Assembly (NCBI RefSeq): GCF_004363235.1
Contig: NZ_SNYW01000006.1
Span: 62,001 to 126,000 of the forward strand
Reading direction: 5' to 3'
Origin: Dongia mobilis
GTDB lineage: Bacteria > Pseudomonadota > Alphaproteobacteria > Dongiales > Dongiaceae
DNA length: 64,000 bases
Shown: in pieces, positions 8,837-17,686 of the stretch
Layout of the letters: every line of letters begins with the position of its first letter
Position numbering within the stretch: the first letter of the stretch is position 1
Notes under the pieces: model-generated
What the model was told of the DNA's origin: nothing
The model's input: only the letters and a program-made list of their open reading frames with translations
The model's database searches: none
Program-made: the position numbers and the translations under genes

Positions 8837-9937
8837 ATGGCGACGGGTTTCGTCTTCCACGAACTTTACATGTGGCACAACACCTGGAACTGGGCGCAGG
8901 TCTTTGCCCCCAGCCTCACCATCCAGCCCGGCGAGCATGCCGAGAATCCGGAGACCAAGCGGCGCCTGCGCAACCTCCTCGAGGTCAGCGGCCTGCTCGA
9001 TCAACTGGTGCCGGTGAAGGCGCGCTACGCCAGCGAGGACGAGATCGCGCGCTTCCATACCCGCCCCTATATCGCGCGCATCAAGAAACTGTCCGCCGAG
9101 AACGGTGGCGAGGCCAGCCCGCTCACCCCATTCGGCCGGGGCAGCTTCGAGATCGGCCAGCTTTCGGCCGGCGGCACCATGGCGGCCTTCGACGCCGTGA
9201 TCGAGGGAAGGGTGAAGAACGCCTATGCCCTGGTGCGCCCGCCCGGACACCATGCCGAAGCCGATCTCGGCATGGGCTTCTGCCTGTTCGGCAATGTCGT
9301 CATCGCCATCCTGCATGCGCAGGCAACCCACGGCCTGAAGCGCATCGCCACGGTCGATTGGGACGTACATCACGGCAACGGCACCCAATCGGCCTTCTAC
9401 GATCGCAAGGACGTGCTCACCATCTCGCTGCACCAGGACAATCTCTACCCCGCCAATTCCGGCGGCATCGAGGAGAACGGCACGGGCGAGGGTGCGGGCT
9501 ACAACATCAACCTGCCGCTGCCGCCGGGCTGTGGTGACGGCGCCTATATCACCGCCTTCGAGCGCGTGGTGATTCCGGCCCTGCGCAGGTTCAAGCCGGA
9601 ACTGATCGCGGTGCCTTCCGGCTTCGACGCTTCCGGCGTCGATCCGCTGGGCCGCATGATGGTGACGGCCGAGGGCTACCGCCGCATGACGCGCCTTCTT
9701 ATGCAGGCTGCCGACGAGCTTTGCGGCGGCCGCCTCGTCATGTCGCATGAGGGCGGCTATTCGCCGATGTATGTGCCCTATTGCGGCCTTGCTGTGCTGG
9801 AGGAGCTCTCCGGCATCAGGACCCATGTCGAGGATCCCTGGGCCGGGCCGATGTCGAGCTGGGGCCAGCAGGATCTGCAGCCTCACCAGCTGGCCGCGAT
9901 CGAGAGATCGGAGCAGCTCCTCGCCAATATCCGCTAG
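8837..9937 (+). CDS. Histone deacetylase-family amidohydrolase (acetylpolyamine amidohydrolase-like)
   Basis: A 366-residue arginase/deacetylase-fold enzyme. Visible are the active-site RPPGHHAEAD (134-143, tandem His138/His139), the zinc-binding DWDVHHGNGT (174-183, Asp176 and His178) and GFDASGVDP (262-270, Asp264). Bacterial members remove acetyl groups from polyamines or other small amides. The ATG at 8837 is used (ACGGAGGCAAGATCG upstream); the in-frame ATG at 8720 lies close to the terminator and has no family similarity after it. Its place beside Puu-like genes suggests it feeds deacetylated amines into that route. Confidence 0.88.
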   Translation: MATGFVFHELYMWHNTWNWAQVFAPSLTIQPGEHAENPETKRRLRNLLEVSGLLDQLVPVKARYASEDEIARFHTRPYIARIKKLSAENGGEASPLTPFGRGSFEIGQLSAGGTMAAFDAVIEGRVKNAYALVRPPGHHAEADLGMGFCLFGNVVIAILHAQATHGLKRIATVDWDVHHGNGTQSAFYDRKDVLTISLHQDNLYPANSGGIEENGTGEGAGYNINLPLPPGCGDGAYITAFERVVIPALRRFKPELIAVPSGFDASGVDPLGRMMVTAEGYRRMTRLLMQAADELCGGRLVMSHEGGYSPMYVPYCGLAVLEELSGIRTHVEDPWAGPMSSWGQQDLQPHQLAAIERSEQLLANIR

Positions 9938-10027
9938 ACTGCGTCCATTGCAAGGTTCGCGCCGGATCAGCCGCGCCGGCAGCAGCCCGATCAAGCTTCA
10001 CCGCGGCTGTCCGAGGGAGATGCCAAG

Positions 10028-11353
10028 ATGTCCGAGACGATCAAGAAGCCCAATATCATCCCCAGCCGCCGCGTGTTCCTCAAGGGTGCAGCCGCCATGG
10101 GCACCGGTGCCGCCGTGCTGGCCGGCATCAATGACGGCGCCCGCGCTTCCGGCGACCCCATCCCGGTGGGCCAGGCGGCGCCGCTCACCGATTTCGCGGC
10201 GGCCGACGGGGTCGAGTTCAAGAACGGCCTCGAGCTTGCCTGCGAGGAAATCAACGCGCTGGGCGGCATCCTCGGGCGCCCGCTCGAACCCTATTTCGAA
10301 GACACCAAGCAGATGGGCGATCCGACCAATGTCCAGGCGGTGCAGCGCCTGATCGACCGCCATGCGGTGCATGCCGTCATCAACGGCTACAATATCGGCT
10401 CCGGTGCCGCCGTGCAGGACGTGATCGCCGATGCCGGCATCATCTATGTCCATTACGACACCACGATCGGGCACAACAACCTCATCAAATCCGACCCGGC
10501 GCGCTATTTCGGCTCGTTCCAGGGCGATCCGGCCGAATTCTGGTACGGCCCAGGCTTCCTCAAATTCGTGCAGGGCCTGGAGGAGCGCGGCGAATACAAG
10601 CGCACCAACAACAAGATGGCGGTGGTACTCTCGGCCGGTGTCTATGCCGCCAACATCGCCAATGCGATCAAGGAAACCGGTGCCGATTACGGCTGGGAGA
10701 TCAGCCTGTTCGAGACCGTGAACGTGCCCATCTCGGAATGGGGTCCGACGCTCGCCAAGATCCGCCAGGACCCGCCATCGGTCATTGCCATCACCCATTT
10801 CCTGCCGGCCGATCTGGCCCAGTTCATGGTGCAGTTCGCCGCCAACCCGACCCCCAGCCTCGTCTACATGCAATACGGCCCGTCGATTCCGGCCTTCCGC
10901 GAGATCGCCAAGGAGGCCTCGGTCGGCGTCGTCTATGCCACCCTGGTGGGGGCACTCCAGGACGAGATCGGCACCGCCTTCGAGACCCGCTACAAGGAGA
11001 AGTTCGGCGCCAATGCCGGCCACAATTCCGGCGCCCAGCCCTATGACGGCTGTTATGTCTGGGCGACGGCGGCGGCATTGGCCGGCGGCACCGGCGAACC
11101 CGGCAATGAGGAGCAGAACCGCAAGGTTGCCGCGCGCATGAACGCGCTCATCTATCGCGGCGTCACCGGCGTCACGCGCTTCGTGCCGAACGAGAATGCG
11201 GCCTATTCCTACCCGACCCAGGTCGCCGATTCCTCGCTTGGCATGCCGCACCAGTTCCTGCAGATTCAGGACCAGACCAAGAGCGGTGGCCTGATCGCGC
11301 CGCCGCCCTATGCGACGACCAGCTTCCAACTGCCGCCCTGGATCAAGGGCTGA
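10028..11353 (+). CDS. Liv-type ABC transporter periplasmic binding protein (Tat-exported)
   Basis: A 441-residue type I periplasmic binding protein (branched-chain amino acid/amide group). The N-terminus has a twin-arginine signal SRRVFLKGA (13-21) followed by a hydrophobic stretch and an ARA-like cleavage region. The mature part begins near IPVGQAAPLTDFAAADG. Tat rather than Sec export is common for alphaproteobacterial members. The start follows GAGGGAG. It heads a five-gene transporter unit with two ATPases and two permeases. Substrate unknown; the neighbours suggest an amine or amide. Confidence 0.9.
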   Translation: MSETIKKPNIIPSRRVFLKGAAAMGTGAAVLAGINDGARASGDPIPVGQAAPLTDFAAADGVEFKNGLELACEEINALGGILGRPLEPYFEDTKQMGDPTNVQAVQRLIDRHAVHAVINGYNIGSGAAVQDVIADAGIIYVHYDTTIGHNNLIKSDPARYFGSFQGDPAEFWYGPGFLKFVQGLEERGEYKRTNNKMAVVLSAGVYAANIANAIKETGADYGWEISLFETVNVPISEWGPTLAKIRQDPPSVIAITHFLPADLAQFMVQFAANPTPSLVYMQYGPSIPAFREIAKEASVGVVYATLVGALQDEIGTAFETRYKEKFGANAGHNSGAQPYDGCYVWATAAALAGGTGEPGNEEQNRKVAARMNALIYRGVTGVTRFVPNENAAYSYPTQVADSSLGMPHQFLQIQDQTKSGGLIAPPPYATTSFQLPPWIKG

Positions 11354-11385
11354 CGCGGCCGGACTGACAGCGGGACCTGACACGC

Positions 11386-12198
11386 ATGGAGACTGCCGCC
11401 GGGGATGACCAGATGGAGGAGCCGTTGCTGACCTGCCGCAACGTCTCCAAGCATTTCGGTGCCCTGGCGGCGGTCAACAATCTGAGTGTCAAGGTGAAAG
11501 CCGGCGAGGTGCTGGGTATCGGCGGGCCCAACGGCGCCGGCAAGACCACCCTCTTCGAGGCCATCAGCGGCCTCAATCCGGCGAGTTCGGGCGAGATCAT
11601 CTTTCAGGGCCGCGATATCACGCGCCTGCCGCCGGACGCCGTCTGCCATGCCGGCATTGCCCGTACCTATCAGCTCAATGCCGGCTTCGATTCCATGAGT
11701 GTGCGCGACAATGTCCGCGTCGCCGCCTATTTCGGCCGGCGCAACCGCCGCATCCCGGGCTTCCGCTTCGGCAGCGATAGCGACGCCCAGGTGCGTGAAG
11801 CGCTCGAACTGGTGGGCCTCGCCGACAAGGGAGACGAACTGACCGGCCGGCTGCCGGTGGTCGACCGCAAGCTGCTGATGCTGGCCGGTGCCCTCGCCAG
11901 CAACCCGAAGCTGCTGCTGATGGACGAGCCGGTGGGCGGATTGAACCCGAAGGAGATCGACCTCGTCATGGAGGTGACGCGCCGCATCGTCGGGCGCGGC
12001 ATCACCATCATCCTGATCGAGCATGTGATGCGCTTCCTGGTCCAGCTCTCCGACCGGGTTCTCATCATGCATCACGGCGAGAAGATCTATGAAGGCTCGC
12101 CACAGGGTCTGGTGCACGACCGCAATGTGGTCGATGTCTATCTGGGCGAAGGCGCCTCGCAGCGCCTTGGCGCCCTGATGCAGCAGGTATCGGCATGA
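11386..12198 (+). CDS. ABC transporter ATP-binding protein, LivG type
   Basis: A 270-residue ABC ATPase. Walker A is GGPNGAGKTT (46-55) and Walker B is KLLLMDEP (175-182). The signature loop is atypical: LPVVDRK at 156-162 replaces the usual LSGGQ or LAYGQQR. A second possible start is the ATG at 11413. The gene ends by sharing ATGA with the next ATPase gene, so the two are translationally coupled. It is the cytoplasmic motor subunit of the Liv-type transporter. Confidence 0.9.
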   Translation: METAAGDDQMEEPLLTCRNVSKHFGALAAVNNLSVKVKAGEVLGIGGPNGAGKTTLFEAISGLNPASSGEIIFQGRDITRLPPDAVCHAGIARTYQLNAGFDSMSVRDNVRVAAYFGRRNRRIPGFRFGSDSDAQVREALELVGLADKGDELTGRLPVVDRKLLMLAGALASNPKLLLMDEPVGGLNPKEIDLVMEVTRRIVGRGITIILIEHVMRFLVQLSDRVLIMHHGEKIYEGSPQGLVHDRNVVDVYLGEGASQRLGALMQQVSA

Positions 12199-12908
12199 CC
12201 GCACTGCTGCAACTTGACGGCATCAGTGCCGGGTATGGCAACCAGACGGTCCTGCGCGAGGTCTCGCTTGCCGTCGCCGATGGCGGCATGACCGCGATCA
12301 TCGGCCCCAACGGTCATGGCAAGACGACGCTGCTGCGGGCCATTTCCGGCCTCATGCCCTTGAAGGCCGGGCGCATAGTCTTCGACGGTCATGATATCGG
12401 CGGCCGCCGTCCCGACGAGATTGTCGCCGCCGGCATCATCCATGTGCCCCAGGGCGACATGCTGTTCCCGGAACTGACCGTGCTCGAGAACCTGCTGATG
12501 GGTGCCTATCTGCCGCAGGCCGCCGCCGAAAGCGGCCGGCGTCTCGAGGAGGTCTTTGCGCTGCTGCCCAAATTGCGCGACCGCCGCGCCCAGATCGCCA
12601 GCACGCTCTCGGGAGGCGAGCGGCGCATGGTCGGCATCGGGCGCGGTCTGATGGCAGGCGGGCGCCTCCTCATGCTGGACGAGCCGTCGCTGGGTCTTGC
12701 CCCCATCGTCATCGATCAGATCTACGAGGTGGTTGATGAGCTCGCCCGCTCGGGCCGCGCTGTCCTGGTGGTCGAGGAAAATGCCGCCCGCGTCGCCGAC
12801 AAGGCGGTCCTGATGGCCCTGCTCGACAATGGCCGCCTGGTCTGGAGCGGCGCCGGCGCCGAATTGATGGCGCGGCCCGAAATCCTCGCAACCTATCTCG
12901 GCGCCTGA
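12195..12908 (+). CDS. ABC transporter ATP-binding protein, LivF type
   Basis: A 237-residue ABC ATPase with Walker A GPNGHGKTT (37-45; His in place of the usual Ala), signature LSGGERRMVGIG and Walker B LLMLDEPSLGLAP. It overlaps the LivG-type gene by 4 bases and pairs with it as the ATPase heterodimer. The canonical signature here contrasts with the degenerate one in its partner, so at least one composite ATP site is normal. Confidence 0.92.
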   Translation: MTALLQLDGISAGYGNQTVLREVSLAVADGGMTAIIGPNGHGKTTLLRAISGLMPLKAGRIVFDGHDIGGRRPDEIVAAGIIHVPQGDMLFPELTVLENLLMGAYLPQAAAESGRRLEEVFALLPKLRDRRAQIASTLSGGERRMVGIGRGLMAGGRLLMLDEPSLGLAPIVIDQIYEVVDELARSGRAVLVVEENAARVADKAVLMALLDNGRLVWSGAGAELMARPEILATYLGA

Positions 12909-12917
12909 GGTCAGCCC

Positions 12918-13796
12918 ATGGATGTCATTGTCCAGATCATCGCCTCCGGCCTCACCATGGGGGCCATGTATGCGATCTCCACCATCGGCCTCGCTTTGGT
13001 CTATGGCTCGCTCAACATGCTGAATATGGCGCATGGCGCGCTGCTGGCGCTGGGTGGCTATGTTTGCTATTTCGCCATGGCGCATCTGGGGTTGCATCCG
13101 CTGATTGGACTCCTCGGCGCCATGGTCGTCTGCGGCGTGGCCGGCCTCGCCATCTTCCTGGTGGCGGCACGACCGATGCTGCGGGCCGAGAATTTCGAGA
13201 CGCGCATCTTCATCGCCACCATCGGCATCGGCGCCATCATCGAGAACATCGTGCTGCGCCTGTTCGGTCCGCAGCCGACGCCGCAGCCCTTCAACCTCTC
13301 CGGTGCCATCGTGATCGGCCAGGTCCATGTGCCCAACCAGAACCTGCTGATCCTGGGCCTCGCCCTCCTGCTCATGGCGGGACTGGCCTTGCTGCTGCAG
13401 CGGACGCGTTTGGGCCGCGCCATCCGCGCCACCGCCCAGAACCGCGAGGCAGCACAGCTGATGGGTGTCCGCGTTTCCTTTGTCTATGCCCAGGTGCTGG
13501 CACTCTCCGGCGGCCTCGCCGCGATCTCGGGGGTGATGATTTCGTCGCTCTCCAGCCTGCTGCCCAATATGGGCGGCGATCCGATGCTGAAGGCCTTCAT
13601 CATCTGCGTGGTGGCCGGTCTCGGCAATGTCTATGGCGCGGTCGCGGCGGCGATCGTGCTCGGCCTCCTCGAGGCGATGGCGCAATATGTGCTGGGGGTC
13701 CAGTACAGCTTCGCCATCCTGTTGTTGCTGGTGATCCTGGTACTGATCTGGCGGCCCTTCGGGCTGTTCGGCCGCCGCCAGGTGGTGCGCCTCTGA
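12918..13796 (+). CDS. ABC transporter permease, LivH type
   Basis: A 292-residue integral membrane protein of the LivH family with about eight hydrophobic segments. The start (IIASGLTMGAMYAI) and the coupling helix region (RTRLGRAIRATAQNREAAQL) are typical. It follows the ATPase by 9 bases, and its stop overlaps the next start by one base (TGATG). It forms the membrane channel with the LivM-type partner. Confidence 0.92.
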   Translation: MDVIVQIIASGLTMGAMYAISTIGLALVYGSLNMLNMAHGALLALGGYVCYFAMAHLGLHPLIGLLGAMVVCGVAGLAIFLVAARPMLRAENFETRIFIATIGIGAIIENIVLRLFGPQPTPQPFNLSGAIVIGQVHVPNQNLLILGLALLLMAGLALLLQRTRLGRAIRATAQNREAAQLMGVRVSFVYAQVLALSGGLAAISGVMISSLSSLLPNMGGDPMLKAFIICVVAGLGNVYGAVAAAIVLGLLEAMAQYVLGVQYSFAILLLLVILVLIWRPFGLFGRRQVVRL

Positions 13797-14788
13797 TGCC
13801 GACCCGTCGCGACCTTCTCATCCTCGCCGTGCTGGTGGCCCTCGCCGCGCTCATCCCGCTTGTCACCGGCATGCGCTACATCGTCACCCAGGCGACGCTG
13901 TTCTTCATCTGGGCGATCGTGGTGACGCAATGGAACCTGGTGCTGGGTGTTGGCGGCATCTTCTCGCTGGCGCAGATGGCGCTCTTCGCCGTCGGCGCCT
14001 ATTCGACCGCCATGCTCGGCTACTATTTCGAGCTGCCGATGCTGCTCGCCATGCCGATTGCGGCACTCGTCACCGTGCTCGTCTCGACCCTGGTCGGGGC
14101 GGCCTGCCTCCGGCTCAAGGGGCCCTATGTGGCGCTGCTGACGCTCGCGGTGGCGCAGATGCTCTATCTGCTCATCACCAACGACACCGCCTGCTTCACC
14201 AACCCGCCCTCGGGCTGCATGCCCTTCTTCGGCGGCGTGCGCGGCTTCACCCGTTTCGGTGATCTCGGCTTCCGCGAGCTGCTCGGCGGCAAGTGGTATG
14301 TGGCGCATTTTTATGTCGGCCTCTTCCTGCTGGCGCTCGCCGTGCTGTTCTCGCTCGCCATCATCCGGGGGCCGATGGGCCTCGCCTTCCAGGCCTTGCG
14401 CGACAATCCCGGCTGCGCCATGTCGCGCGGCGTCTCCAAGTTCAAGTATCAGCTCTGGCTGTTCGCCCTTTCGGCCTTCTTCACCGGCCTCGCCGGCTCG
14501 TTCTATGCCATCAATTTCGCGGCGATCGGGCCCACGGTCTTCTCGATCTCGCTGCTGCTCTTCCTCATGTCGATGATCGTCGTGGGCGGCATCGGCACAA
14601 TCTGGGGGCCGCTTCTGGGCGCCCTCATCCTGATGCTGACCGACGAGGCGATGCGCGAATTCGGCGATTGGCGCGATATCGGCCTCGGGCTGATCCTGGC
14701 CGGCTTCGTCATCTTCCTGCCGCGCGGCCTGATGGGCCTCCCTGTCGCCAGGCTGCCCCGATTGTCCGGCCGCCGCCGCGCCGACTAG
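13796..14788 (+). CDS. ABC transporter permease, LivM type
   Basis: A 330-residue membrane protein with the LivM pattern: hydrophobic segments, [20 protein letters not shown] and [20 protein letters not shown]. It is the last gene of the Liv-type unit. Its TAG stop lies inside a CTAG tetranucleotide that also supplies the stop codon of the convergent SDR gene, so the two genes overlap tail to tail by four bases with no room for a separate terminator. Confidence 0.92.
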   Translation: MPTRRDLLILAVLVALAALIPLVTGMRYIVTQATLFFIWAIVVTQWNLVLGVGGIFSLAQMALFAVGAYSTAMLGYYFELPMLLAMPIAALVTVLVSTLVGAACLRLKGPYVALLTLAVAQMLYLLITNDTACFTNPPSGCMPFFGGVRGFTRFGDLGFRELLGGKWYVAHFYVGLFLLALAVLFSLAIIRGPMGLAFQALRDNPGCAMSRGVSKFKYQLWLFALSAFFTGLAGSFYAINFAAIGPTVFSISLLLFLMSMIVVGGIGTIWGPLLGALILMLTDEAMREFGDWRDIGLGLILAGFVIFLPRGLMGLPVARLPRLSGRRRAD

Positions 14789-15537
14789 CCACGCCCGACG
14801 AAGGGCATCTGGGTCGCCATCACCGTCATGGTCAGCACGTTGGCATCGAGCGGCAGGCTCGCCATGTAGACGACCGCATCGGCGACATGCTTCGGGTCCA
14901 TGGTCGCCTCGGCGGCGACGCTGCCATTGGCCTGCAACACGCCGGTCGCCATCTTTGCCGTCATCGGCGTCGCCGCATTGCCGATGTCGATCTGGCCGCA
15001 GGCGATGTTGAAGGGCCGCCCGTCAAGGGCGGTCGATTTGGTGAGGCCGGTGATGGCATGCTTGGTGGCGGTATAGGGCGCCGAATGCGGCCTCGGCGTC
15101 GTCGCCGAGATCGAGCCGTTGTTGATGATGCGTCCGCCCTGCGGCGATTGCGCCTTCATCATCCGGATGGCCTGCTGGGTGCAGAAGAAGGCGCCGGTGA
15201 GGTTCGCCGCGACCACGTCGTTCCACTGCTTCGGCGTCAAGTCCTCCATCGGGATGGCCGGCGCGCCCATGCCGGCATTGTTGACCAGCAGATCGAGCCG
15301 GCCCCATTTTTCCTTCACGGCGGCGAACAGCCTGGCGACGGCATCATGGTCGCCGATATCGGCCGGAAGGACCAGCGATCGCGCGGCCCCGGGATCGATC
15401 TCCCGCGCGGCGGCTTCCAGCAATTCGCGGCGTCGGCCCACCAGGGCGACCATGAATCCGGCACCGACCAGGCCGCCGGCGATGGCCTTGCCGACGCCGG
15501 TGCCGGCGCCGGTGATGATGGCTGTCTTGTCGGTCAC
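14785..15537 (-). CDS. Short-chain dehydrogenase/reductase
   Basis: A 250-residue classical SDR. The cofactor motif is [10 protein letters not shown] (9-18), structural NNAG is at 86-89, and the catalytic residues are Ser142 or Ser144 ([10 protein letters not shown]) with Tyr155 and Lys159 (YTATKHA). The start is a GTG at 15535-15537 preceded by AGGAGATTTGCC. A longer reading frame upstream would run through the next gene and is rejected. It overlaps the upstream cupin gene by 4 bases (GTGA), implying translational coupling. An NAD(P)-dependent alcohol/carbonyl conversion on a product of the cupin enzyme is a reasonable inference. Substrate unknown. Confidence 0.9.
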   Translation of the reverse strand: MTDKTAIITGAGTGVGKAIAGGLVGAGFMVALVGRRRELLEAAAREIDPGAARSLVLPADIGDHDAVARLFAAVKEKWGRLDLLVNNAGMGAPAIPMEDLTPKQWNDVVAANLTGAFFCTQQAIRMMKAQSPQGGRIINNGSISATTPRPHSAPYTATKHAITGLTKSTALDGRPFNIACGQIDIGNAATPMTAKMATGVLQANGSVAAEATMDPKHVADAVVYMASLPLDANVLTMTVMATQMPFVGRG

Positions 15538-16229
15538 GGCAAATCTCCTGATGTCGATCCCTGTTGGGCGAGCTGCGCTTCGATTTCGCGCCAATCCCCG
15601 GCCGGCGCGACGCCGGCCGGAAAGTGCACATCGCGCGACCAGCCATAGAGGCAGAGGAAGGGCACCGCCTCGACCCGCGTTGCATGGAGCGCGAAGGGCG
15701 GGTTCCAGACCGGCTCGCCGGCCTCGCGCTTCTGCCAGCTGTCCTCCAGGCCGAATCGCCACAGGCTCGGACCGGTCAGCGGCAGATAGAGTTCGGGGGC
15801 CTTGTGGCGATGATCGCGATAGAGCGTGAAGGGCGCGATCAGGAACAGGCCGAGGTCGAAATCGAGGGCGTATTCGGGGTCATACAGTGCCGACAGACTG
15901 GCAAATGCATGATGCGTCGGAAAACGCGGACCGATCTCTGCCAGCGGATAGGCGCCGTAGGTCACCCAGTTGAGCCATGGCAAAGCGGCGCGGATGGCGG
16001 CGGCCAGTTCCGCGCCCGATTGGCGCGCGACCAATTCCAGGATGGCGTCGAGATCGCCGATGGCCGGCCGCGACTGCCGTTCCGGCAGGTCGCGCGGGAC
16101 GATCCGGCAGCGGAAGGCGGCAAGAGCCGCGCGTATCTCGGCAATGCCCGCTACCTCGCGGGTGCAGGACGAGAGATGGACGTCGATCGTCTCGACCAGA
16201 TGGTGAAGGGCTGGCTGGCGGGGATGCAT
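15534..16229 (-). CDS. Cupin protein of the DMSP lyase (DddQ/DddL-like) superfamily
   Basis: A 231-residue protein. A C-terminal cupin core carries the family pattern Y-x2-H-x-H-x3-E-x-Y ([12 protein letters not shown], residues 137-148; His140, His142, Glu146, Tyr148) and a second metal histidine in ALHATR (His182), followed by CLYGWSRD. This is the layout of cupin-type dimethylsulfoniopropionate lyases, which cleave DMSP to DMS and acrylate. The helical N-terminal part (about 1-120) also fits. Many non-marine homologues probably act on other substrates, so lyase activity is not assured. It lies between the VOC-bicupin gene and a coupled SDR; all three read on the minus strand. Confidence 0.75.
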   Translation of the reverse strand: MHPRQPALHHLVETIDVHLSSCTREVAGIAEIRAALAAFRCRIVPRDLPERQSRPAIGDLDAILELVARQSGAELAAAIRAALPWLNWVTYGAYPLAEIGPRFPTHHAFASLSALYDPEYALDFDLGLFLIAPFTLYRDHRHKAPELYLPLTGPSLWRFGLEDSWQKREAGEPVWNPPFALHATRVEAVPFLCLYGWSRDVHFPAGVAPAGDWREIEAQLAQQGSTSGDLP

Positions 16230-16238
16230 CGACCGCCC

Positions 16239-17378
16239 TCAGTCCGGCAGCATGACGTGGAGCAATGCCGCGCCGTCAGCGGCGGCAAGGTCGCAATCGG
16301 TACCGGCCGGAATCACAATGCTGTCGCCGTCCTTGAGGTGGTGGTCGCCATATAGCGGCGCGCGGAAGGTGGCGTCGCCCGCCAGAACGAACAGGAAGCG
16401 GAACTCGCCGCCATGGCGCAGCGAAGCGCCGGCCCGGCCGACCGGCCGGATGACCTCGACCCGGGCGAGACCTTGTGTTGCCTTGCCGATGCCGGTATCG
16501 CGCGCCTCGAAGCCCGGGGCCAGCCAGCCCTGCCAGGGCGTTTCCGCGGCAACGTGGCGGACGAAGCGCTGCCCGCCGAAATCGCGTTCCGGCAGGAGAC
16601 GTCCGGTGGGCAGGGTCATGTTGTGGTCGGCGAAGGTCTCGTGCACCGCCGGGCAGCCGATCTCGACCACTTCCAGGTGATCGCGCGATTCGAGGACGCG
16701 GTGGCGGATCTCCGGCGGCTGCAATACGCAATCGCCGGCCTCCAGCCAGAACGGGTCGCCCTGGTCCTCATAGACCAGCTTGGCCGCCCCCTGTTTGCAG
16801 AAGATCATCTGGAAGCGGATCTTGTGGAAATGCACGTAGTCCGGCACCGGCCCGCTGCCCGGGATGCGGATATGCGAGGCAATGAAGCGCCCGCCGAGGC
16901 GCCCGGGGATTAGGTCGCGATACTGCATGCCGGCACGACCCGTGCCCCAGCCGGCAGGATCGTCGTTGCGGCTGAGGATAAAGGCCTGCTCGCCCGGCGG
17001 CACCACCATGGCCGGCTGCGCCTCGGCAAACCGGATGCGCGTGCCATCCGGGGCCGTGATCTCGGCTGCCGCCGGCTTACCGTCGCACAGCAAAAGCAGG
17101 GTCAGGGTTGAGGCGGGCGCACCTGCATCCTGCTCCAGGCGCAGGATCGTGCCATGCCCGGCAATCACCGCGACTGCCGGGGCGTCCGCCGGCACGATCA
17201 TGCTGACGCGGAAACCCAGTTTTTCGGTGAAGAAGGCCAGCATCGCACCAAGGTCGCGGCAGGGCAGCACGGTCTGCGCGACGCGGATGGTCTCGGGACG
17301 GATTTCTTCCGGGCAGATTTTTTCCGGGCGGAAATTCTCCGAGCGGGCATTCCCCGTCCCAAAATTCTCTGGCGGCAT
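16239..17378 (-). CDS. VOC/glyoxalase-bicupin fusion protein with tandem pentapeptide N-terminus
   Basis: A protein of about 379 residues. After a short repetitive N-terminus (residues 3-32, six five-residue units such as PENFG, SENFR, PEKIC, PEEIR, PETIR), a VOC (glyoxalase) domain starts at VAQTVLPCRDLGAMLAFFTE. It is followed by two cupin barrels, the first with DYVHFHKIRFQMIF and GDCVLQPPEIRH, the second ending in DGDSIVIPAG. No enzyme activity can be named; metal-dependent ring cleavage or isomerisation would fit the folds. The ATG at 17378 is chosen, but a TTG at 17435 is open in frame and neither has a clear ribosome binding site. It ends 9 bases before the DMSP-lyase-like cupin gene. 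Confidence 0.75.
   Translation of the reverse strand: MPPENFGTGNARSENFRPEKICPEEIRPETIRVAQTVLPCRDLGAMLAFFTEKLGFRVSMIVPADAPAVAVIAGHGTILRLEQDAGAPASTLTLLLLCDGKPAAAEITAPDGTRIRFAEAQPAMVVPPGEQAFILSRNDDPAGWGTGRAGMQYRDLIPGRLGGRFIASHIRIPGSGPVPDYVHFHKIRFQMIFCKQGAAKLVYEDQGDPFWLEAGDCVLQPPEIRHRVLESRDHLEVVEIGCPAVHETFADHNMTLPTGRLLPERDFGGQRFVRHVAAETPWQGWLAPGFEARDTGIGKATQGLARVEVIRPVGRAGASLRHGGEFRFLFVLAGDATFRAPLYGDHHLKDGDSIVIPAGTDCDLAAADGAALLHVMLPD
17283..17372 (-). repeat. Six 15-bp tandem units inside the VOC-bicupin gene
   Basis: Ninety bases divide exactly into six 15-bp units encoding PENFG, TGNAR, SENFR, PEKIC, PEEIR and PETIR (consensus [PS]-E-x-[FI]-R). The minus-strand consensus is close to CCGGAGAATTTCCGC. 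Unit 2 is the most diverged. The array gives a charged linker ahead of the VOC domain. Confidence 0.75.
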
Positions 17379-17515
17379 CTGGCTGGATCTCGGACTGCTT
17401 GAACTGGTGCGCGAATTGCGCGTCAATATAGCCAAGGATGGCCGTCGACCAACAGCCTTTCGGTGCGCGGCGACCTCTCTGTCCAGGCGTGAGGATTGCT
17501 GGCGCCGGCGCCCGG

Positions 17516-17549
17516 TTTACACTGTCCCGCGCAAACTGTATACAGGTTG
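17516..17549 (+). promoter_or_regulatory. Promoter with overlapping GTATAC-centred operator upstream of the Dpp-type operon
   Basis: A TTTACA hexamer (17516-17521), 17 bases, then TATACA (17539-17544) make a plausible sigma-70-type promoter. The -10 lies inside an 18-bp near-perfect palindrome CAAACTGTATACAGGTTG (17532-17549; one mismatched pair). A GTATAC core is typical of GntR-family (FCD subgroup) operators. No regulator gene adjoins it. The assignment is by pattern only. Confidence 0.5.
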
Positions 17550-17686
17550 GGGATTGCAGCCGGCCCACTTCGCCGGCGGTCCTGGAATACGGAATTCCCA
17601 ATGGCATCCCGAGAATGCCAGGTTCAATCAGAATCTCACCACGAGCGCATAAGCGCGACGAAGGTCCAAACAGGCAGGAGGGCAAT

